40,057 nt of DNA from Caldilineaceae bacterium (GTDB lineage: Bacteria; Chloroflexota; Anaerolineae; Caldilineales; Caldilineaceae), in the NCBI GenBank assembly GCA_023384455.1, contig JAHDWH010000022.1, positions 3,730 through 43,786 on the forward strand, given 5' to 3'. Positions 35,754 through 40,057 of this stretch are shown here, piece after piece. The notes beneath the pieces are model-generated. The model searched no databases and was not told where the DNA came from. It was given only the letters and a program-made list of their open reading frames with translations. The position numbers and the translations under genes were made by a program. Within the stretch, counting starts at the first letter, position 1; each line of letters starts with the position of its first letter.

Positions 35754-36080
35754 CACTGGCCTGGACTGCGCGCAACTTTGTAGTTCTGCCACCTTATGCA
35801 CTTCCTGTTCGGGACGATCCGCCAGCCGATCTTTTTCCGTTTCCAAATCGTAGCGGCTTTGTAAATTGAGCCAGAAGCGCTGGGATAGGCCGAAATAGCG
35901 GGAGAGACGCAGGGCTGTATCCGGGGTGATGGAGCGCTTGCCGTGAACGATCTGATTGATGCGACGAGCAGGCACGCTGATTTCCCTGGCCAGCCGGTTC
36001 TGGCTTAAATCCAAAGGCTGAAGAAATTCTTCCAGCAGTATTTCGCCGGGATGAATTGGAGGAAATTGGGAATGCGACAT
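35742..36080 (-). CDS. HigA/VapI-type antitoxin without a toxin
   Basis: This is an XRE-family addiction antitoxin of 112 residues. PIHPGEILLEEFLQPLDLSQ and ISVPARRINQIVHGKRSITP then TALRLSRYFGLSQRFWLNLQ are diagnostic of the HigA (VapI) family. A toxin gene should lie directly upstream, that is at 36081-36250, but only a CACGGATT repeat is there. The last three residues and the stop are encoded by the terminus of repeat copy D. It is probably an orphan remnant or a stand-alone regulator. Confidence 0.85.
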   Translation of the reverse strand: MSHSQFPPIHPGEILLEEFLQPLDLSQNRLAREISVPARRINQIVHGKRSITPDTALRLSRYFGLSQRFWLNLQSRYDLETEKDRLADRPEQEVHKVAELQSCAQSRPVSAG

Positions 36081-36107
36081 TGGATTTCACTGCCCTGAAA
36101 AAATAGA

Positions 36108-36176
36108 ACACGGATGTACACGGAAAAAACGGATTTGCACGGATTTGATCTGCGTACATCTGCGAAATCTGCGTTC
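36108..36176. repeat. CACGGATTTG-type imperfect hairpin
   Basis: Repeats such as ACACGGATGTACACGG and ACGGATTTGCACGGATTTG face CTGCGTACATCTGCG and GAAATCTGCG on the other side. It occupies the place where a HigB toxin gene would be expected. Confidence 0.5.
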
Positions 36177-36220
36177 CTAATCTTACTTTAATACTTGACC
36201 TATCCCTATTGTAAACCTTC

Positions 36221-36243
36221 CACTTGCCACCTGCAGCCTGCAA
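36221..36243. repeat. CACTTGC-type heptamers
   Basis: Units CACTTGC, CACCTGC and AGCCTGC with a 7-base period lie just upstream of the livK ribosome binding site. Confidence 0.5.
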
Positions 36244-36273
36244 CTTTTCACCCATTCAAAGGAGAATCCCGCA

Positions 36274-37692
36274 ATGAAACGCACACTGTTGTTGACCCTT
36301 CTGCTGCTGGCCGCGCTGGTATTGGCAGCCTGCCCGGCAGCGCCACCAGCACCGGCCCCTGCCCAGGAAGCAGCGCCGGCCGCGGTCGCCGAGCCGACCA
36401 AAGCCCCGGAGCCAGAACCGACGAAAGCTCCCGAACCCGAACCTACCAAAGCAGCCGCAGAAGAACCTGCGGCGATGGCCGAGGAAGAGTGCGCCAACAC
36501 CTTCGAGGGCGAAACCATCACCCTCTACCAGCAGGCCGGGCTGACCGGTCCCCTGGCGACGATTCTGGGCAGCGGCTTTATCGGCAGTACAAAGGACGCG
36601 GTGGCTGCCATCAACGCGGCCGGCGGTGTCTGTGGTGTGATGCTGGACATCCGTCTGGAAGACACCCAGTATGACCCGGAGCAGGAAGTGGCGGTCTACG
36701 AGACCTACCGGGCCGAGACGCCCAAGCCGCTGATGACCTTCACCTACGGCAGCGGTGCAACGATTGCCCTGAAGGACCGGGTGGTGGAGGACAAAATCGT
36801 CAACTTTGCCGCGGGGCTGAATGCCGATGCCTTCTACAACCCGGCCAACGGCTGGACCGTCGGCGTCGCGCCCATCTACTCGGACCAGTTCACCGGTTTC
36901 GTCCAATTTGTGCATGACAACTGGGCCGACATAAAACCCGCAGGCGCGGGTGACGATATTGTGGTGGGCGTGTTGGGCTGGGCCAACGCCTACGGCGCGG
37001 GGGCAACCACAGCCGAGGCCCTGGCCTATACCGAGAGCCTGGGCGTGACCGTCCTGCCCCTGGAACAGCAGCCCATCGACCCGGCCACGGATGTGACAGG
37101 CCAGTTACAAAACCTGCTGCTCGGCGGAGCCAATGTCATCTACCTCCAATCCCTCTCCTTCGGCCCAGTACAGGCCATTGCCACCCTGCGCGGCCTGGGC
37201 ATGTGGGATTCAGTGGTAGTGGGCACGAATAACTGGGGGATGAACCAGGACATACTCAATATCCTGGGGGCCAACGCGGCCCTGGCCGACGGCCTCTACG
37301 GTGTGATGCCCTACCGCTGGTGGAACGACACAGACGTGCCCGGCGTACAGCAGGCGGCGGCAGCTTTTGAGGCGGGCGGCTATCCTGCCAGCGACAAAGC
37401 GGTCAGCTATCTGACCAGCTACGGCGCGGTCTATGCCGTGGCGTCGATCATCCGCCACGCGCTGAACACTACCGGCGATTTCGCAGCCCTGGACGGCCAG
37501 GCATTCTACGACGCGATGCTGGATTTGGGCACAATCGACGCCCTGGGCATCTTCGCGCTGGACGTGCGCGACGGCAACCGTGCGCCCCAAGTCTCCCAGA
37601 TTCGCCAGGCCCAGGCCCAAGCCGACGGCACGGTAGAATTTGTGGTGGTTCAGGACTTTACAGCACTGCCCGACACGCGACCGGGGCAGTAG
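36274..37692 (+). CDS. livK: Substrate-binding lipoprotein, LivK type
   Basis: This is a periplasmic-binding-protein-like type 1 domain of the HAAT importer, 472 residues. It is a lipoprotein with lipobox LAAC (Cys20), followed by a repetitive EPTKAPEPEPTKA linker to about residue 70. The binding lobes follow, starting ETITLYQQAGLTGPLATILG and including AAINAAGGVCGVMLDIRLED and TQYDPEQEVAVYETY. AAAGGAG precedes the ATG by about 9 bases. It captures the solute and docks on LivHM. The ligand may be an amino acid, an amide or, given the two acyl-CoA ligases in the operon, a carboxylate. Confidence 0.94.
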   Translation: MKRTLLLTLLLLAALVLAACPAAPPAPAPAQEAAPAAVAEPTKAPEPEPTKAPEPEPTKAAAEEPAAMAEEECANTFEGETITLYQQAGLTGPLATILGSGFIGSTKDAVAAINAAGGVCGVMLDIRLEDTQYDPEQEVAVYETYRAETPKPLMTFTYGSGATIALKDRVVEDKIVNFAAGLNADAFYNPANGWTVGVAPIYSDQFTGFVQFVHDNWADIKPAGAGDDIVVGVLGWANAYGAGATTAEALAYTESLGVTVLPLEQQPIDPATDVTGQLQNLLLGGANVIYLQSLSFGPVQAIATLRGLGMWDSVVVGTNNWGMNQDILNILGANAALADGLYGVMPYRWWNDTDVPGVQQAAAAFEAGGYPASDKAVSYLTSYGAVYAVASIIRHALNTTGDFAALDGQAFYDAMLDLGTIDALGIFALDVRDGNRAPQVSQIRQAQAQADGTVEFVVVQDFTALPDTRPGQ

Positions 37693-37702
37693 GAAGAAGG
37701 GA

Positions 37703-37771
37703 TGACAAGGTGACAGGGTGAGGGGGTGACGAGTCGATCACCCTGTCACCCTTTCACCTTGTCACCTTGTC
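37703..37771. repeat. Hairpin of TGACAAGG-type octamers
   Basis: The left arm has TGACAAGG, TGACAGGG and TGAGGGGG with an 8-base period; the right arm is its imperfect complement (CACCCTGTCACCCTTTCACC). It lies between livK and livF and overlaps a possible upstream TTG of livF. Confidence 0.75.
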
Positions 37772-37808
37772 AGAAATACCCGATAGATTCATCAAAGCGA
37801 CAAAATCC

Positions 37809-38606
37809 GTGCTAAAGATCAACAACATTGAGGTTGTCTACAGCGATGTCATCCTCGTCCTGCGCGGGGTATCCCTGGAGGTGGGGGACGGGCAGATCGT
37901 CTCCCTGCTGGGCGGGAACGGCGCGGGCAAGTCCACGACGCTGAAAGCCATCTCCGGGCTGCTGGGCACCCAACAGGGCGCGGTGACCCGGGGTAGCGTC
38001 GAATTCGACGGCCAGCGCATCGACCGTATGACGCCGGACGAAATTGTGCGCCTGGGCATTGTGCAGGTGCTGGAAGGCCGCCCCCTCTTCCGCCACCTGA
38101 CCGTCGAGGAGAATCTGCTCACCGGTTCGCTCTTTCGTTCCGCGTCCAGCAGCAGTCTGAAACGGGATTTGGATGAGGTCTACGGCTATTTCCCCCAGTT
38201 GACAGACTTTCGCCAACGGGTCAGTGGCTACCTCTCCGGCGGCGAGCAGCAGATGGTGGTCATCGGTCGCGCCCTGATGGCGAAACCGAAACTGATGCTC
38301 CTGGACGAACCCTCGCTAGGGCTGGCACCCCTGCTGGTGCAGAGCATTTTTGAGGTCATCCGCCGCATCAACGCCGAGTCGGGCGTCTCGATGCTGGTGG
38401 TGGAACAGAACGCCAACGTGGCCCTGCGCACCTCCGAACACGCCTACGTAATGGAGACCGGGCGCATCGTCCTCGACGGCGCTTCCGAGCAGTTGGCCCA
38501 GAACGCGGACATCAAAGAGTTCTATCTGGGACTGACAGCCGTAGGTGAGCGCAAGAGCTATCGGGATGTGAAGCACTATAAACGGCGTAAGCGGTGGTTG
38601 GGTTAA
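37809..38606 (+). CDS. livF: Branched-chain-type ABC transporter ATPase LivF
   Basis: This is the second ATPase of the importer, 265 residues from the GTG at 37809. It has VLKINNIEVVYSDVILVLRG, Walker A GGNGAGKST (35-43), the LivF motif GIVQVLEGRPLFRHLTVEEN, the signature YLSGGEQQMVVIGRAL, Walker B LMLLDEPSLGLAPLLV and the H-loop LVVEQNANVAL. The start was chosen because the family begins at this LKI segment. The frame also runs back to a TTG at 37767 inside a hairpin, adding 14 residues; neither start has a strong Shine-Dalgarno. A basic tail (YKRRKRW) ends the protein. Confidence 0.95.
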   Translation: MLKINNIEVVYSDVILVLRGVSLEVGDGQIVSLLGGNGAGKSTTLKAISGLLGTQQGAVTRGSVEFDGQRIDRMTPDEIVRLGIVQVLEGRPLFRHLTVEENLLTGSLFRSASSSSLKRDLDEVYGYFPQLTDFRQRVSGYLSGGEQQMVVIGRALMAKPKLMLLDEPSLGLAPLLVQSIFEVIRRINAESGVSMLVVEQNANVALRTSEHAYVMETGRIVLDGASEQLAQNADIKEFYLGLTAVGERKSYRDVKHYKRRKRWLG

Positions 38607-38616
38607 GGAATAGATA

Positions 38617-38666
38617 CTGGGATAATGAGATGATGGCCGTATCCCGCCATCATCTCATTATCCCAG
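38617..38666. repeat. Hairpin of GATAATGA-type octamers
   Basis: Perfect 20-base arms (CTGGGATAATGAGATGATGG and complement) with a 10-base loop between livF and the PaaK-like gene. It has the same word family as 14393-14441. Confidence 0.85.
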
Positions 38667-38687
38667 CACCCCATTTGAGAAAATAGG

Positions 38688-39884
38688 ATGACAACCCTCA
38701 ACGAACGTATACATGACCAGATCACACACGCATATCAGAATGCGCCCGCCACCCGCAAGCGGCTGGACGACGCGGGTGTGACGCCGGATGACATCCAGAG
38801 CGTGGCTGATTTGACGAAGATTCCCGTCCTGCCCAAAGATGCGCTGGTCGGCTTGCAACAGGCCGACCCACCCTTTGGCGGGCTGTTGGCTGTGCCGCTG
38901 AGCGAAATTCGCCATATCTTCCTCTCCCCCGGCCCCCTTTACGAGCCGGACGCGGGCCACGACCCGTCGATTCTGGCGATGGCGGCAGAGGCATTGCGAC
39001 GCAGCGGCTTTGGCCCGGGGGATGTGGTGCTCAATACCCTCTCCTATCATCTGGTCCCCGCGGGGCTGCTGCTGGACGAAGCGCTGACCGGTCTGGGCTG
39101 CACAGTCGTGCCCGGCGGCGTGGGCAACACCGAATTGCAGGTGAAATTGCTGGCCGACCTCTCTATCACCGGCTACGTGGGCACGCCCAGCTTTTTGCTC
39201 ACACTCCTGCAAAAGGCGGCGGAGTTGGGCGCGCCGGTGAAGCTCGCCAAAGCGCTCTGCACTGCCGAGCCTCTTTTCCCCCACCAGCGCCAGCAGATTG
39301 TGGAGCGGGGGCTGACGGTCGGCAACGCCTACGCCACCGCCGAGTTGGGCTTTCTGGCCCTCAACACCGACGGCGGACGGGAGATGCGCCTGCTGCCGGA
39401 GCCGGTGGTGCAGGTGGTGGACCCGGAGACCGGCGGCGCTGTCCCGCCCGGTACACCCGGCGAAGTGGTGGTGACAAATTTCAACCGGGCCTATCCCCTC
39501 ATCCGCATCGGCACAGGCGATATGGCGATTCTGCTGGACCCGCAGCCGGGCAGCAGCCGCCAGGAGGAGCGGGCGATTGTCCTCATCGGGCGCAGCGGCG
39601 AGGCCAAGAAAGTGCGGGGAATGTTTGTCCATCCCAACCAGCTACGCTTTGCCATCGGCCAACTGCTGCCCGGCGTGGCGGTGCAGGGCGCGGTCTCCCA
39701 CGACGGCGAGGGGAAGGATTTCTTTGTGGTGCGGGTGGCTGGAGAGGACAACGGCAAGGGGGAAGCCATCGCCGACGCCGTGCGCCAGGTCAGCCGCCTG
39801 CGGGTGGACCGGGTGGAGTTTGTGGGTGCGGGCGGGCTGGAAGTCTCCGCGCCGGGGATGGTGGACGAGCGGGCGTGGGGATAA
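38688..39884 (+). CDS. Phenylacetate-CoA ligase family (PaaK-like) enzyme
   Basis: This is an AMP-forming CoA ligase of the PaaK family, 398 residues. It has KIPVLPKDALVGLQQ (the PaaK-type N-terminus), SYHLVPAGLLLDEAL, GYVGTPSFLLTLL, LFPHQRQQIVERG, NAYATAELGF in the place of the acyl-binding loop, and PLIRIGTGDMAILLDPQPG then RSGEAKKVRGMFVHP. The family adenylates aryl acids such as phenylacetate or other carboxylates. AGG lies close to the ATG. It ends one base before the next gene and is the last complete gene of the transporter operon, which supports uptake and activation of an organic acid. The exact acid is not known. Confidence 0.92.
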   Translation: MTTLNERIHDQITHAYQNAPATRKRLDDAGVTPDDIQSVADLTKIPVLPKDALVGLQQADPPFGGLLAVPLSEIRHIFLSPGPLYEPDAGHDPSILAMAAEALRRSGFGPGDVVLNTLSYHLVPAGLLLDEALTGLGCTVVPGGVGNTELQVKLLADLSITGYVGTPSFLLTLLQKAAELGAPVKLAKALCTAEPLFPHQRQQIVERGLTVGNAYATAELGFLALNTDGGREMRLLPEPVVQVVDPETGGAVPPGTPGEVVVTNFNRAYPLIRIGTGDMAILLDPQPGSSRQEERAIVLIGRSGEAKKVRGMFVHPNQLRFAIGQLLPGVAVQGAVSHDGEGKDFFVVRVAGEDNGKGEAIADAVRQVSRLRVDRVEFVGAGGLEVSAPGMVDERAWG

Positions 39885-39885
39885 A

Positions 39886-40057
39886 ATGGCCGCATCCGTC
39901 GATGTCCTGACCGGAATCGTCATCCAACGCCCCCGGGCAGAGGTGGCGGTCTTCGCGGCCAACCCGCCGGCCTGCCCTGAAAATAGCCATTCGTACGTCG
40001 GACTGTCAGTCCGACCTGCAACAGAACAGGCCAGTCGGACTAACAGTCCGACGTACA
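39886..40057 (+). pseudogene. SRPBCC-like gene start, interrupted by a repeat
   Basis: The ATG is one base after the PaaK-like stop, so it is coupled. The first ~29 residues, VDVLTGIVIQRPRAEVAVFA then ANPP, resemble the start of an SRPBCC/polyketide-cyclase-type protein, where ANPDN would continue. At 39973 the sequence switches to the repeat with TGCCCTGAAAATA also seen at 14093, and the frame stays open to the end of the window through repeat DNA only. Either the repeat truncates the gene or the assembly was broken and joined at a repeat. Confidence 0.5.
39973..40057. repeat. TACGTCGGACTG repeat at the right edge
   Basis: It starts with TGCCCTGAAAATAGCCAT and continues into TACGTCGGACTGTCAGTCC. 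The last 30 bases carry the inverted copy (GTCGGACTAACAGTCCGACG). It shares the flank and core with 14093-14146, and probably marks where the assembly stopped. Confidence 0.75.

Overview
The window looks like a complete or nearly complete contig from a high-GC, probably uncultivated bacterium, most likely a member of the Chloroflexota (Anaerolineae/Caldilineae-like). That assignment is an inference. It rests on proline-rich lipoprotein linkers, heptamer-repeat-rich spacers, a C11 protease, an adenosine kinase resembling the mycobacterial enzyme, and a Liv transporter operon with two acyl-CoA ligases. The left edge (about 1-110) is homopolymer-rich and unreliable. The right edge ends inside a palindromic repeat, as expected where an assembly breaks.

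Layout. 1-3.4 kb: an SH3 lipoprotein diverges from a large chemoreceptor, which ends at a near-perfect two-way terminator. 3.6-11.2 kb (minus strand): a methyl-cycle and salvage cluster with metK, ahcY, a GNAT, an AdoK-type adenosine kinase, a PepE-like peptidase, a LOG-family phosphoribohydrolase and mtnA. Together these make SAM, dispose of S-adenosylhomocysteine and adenosine, and recycle methylthioribose. The mtnA leader carries an intrinsic terminator just before its ribosome binding site and a weak S-box-like core. 11.7-13.9 kb (minus): a quinone-oxidoreductase-like enzyme and a GlcE-like FAD protein. 14.29 kb: a selenocysteine tRNA gene (selC). 14.5-20.1 kb (plus): a small unknown protein coupled to a cytosolic subtilase with an N-terminal zinc ribbon and a C-terminal glycogen-binding-like domain, then an esterase-fold protein, an ATP-grasp ligase and an M24 peptidase. 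20.5-27.5 kb: a secreted C11 (clostripain-like) protease, a NUDIX hydrolase, a PIN toxin-antitoxin pair, a protein with two Lrp-type ligand-binding domains but no DNA-binding domain, a CBM9-like protein and a second GNAT.

27.7-39.9 kb (plus): a branched-chain-amino-acid-type ABC transporter (livG, livH, livM, livK, livF) interleaved with a long-chain acyl-CoA synthetase and a PaaK-like ligase, so the natural substrate may be a carboxylic acid that is CoA-activated after uptake. This operon has been colonised at several gene junctions. An HNH gene (broken by one stop codon) and an orphan ribbon-helix-helix gene lie between livG and a duplicated livG 3' end. A PIN/antitoxin pair, a DUF2283 gene, a HigBA pair and an orphan HigA follow.

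Almost every spacer holds palindromic repeats. Many are hairpins whose arms are short tandem words with a 7- or 8-nucleotide period, in many different word families. Four are 128-207 bp MITE-like elements with shared termini. Several of these repeats reach into genes and supply their stop codons. The most unusual points are the livG-tail duplication around the HNH cassette, the heptamer hairpins, the zinc-ribbon subtilase operon and the isolated selC gene. No IS transposase, CRISPR array, rRNA or replication origin was recognised.
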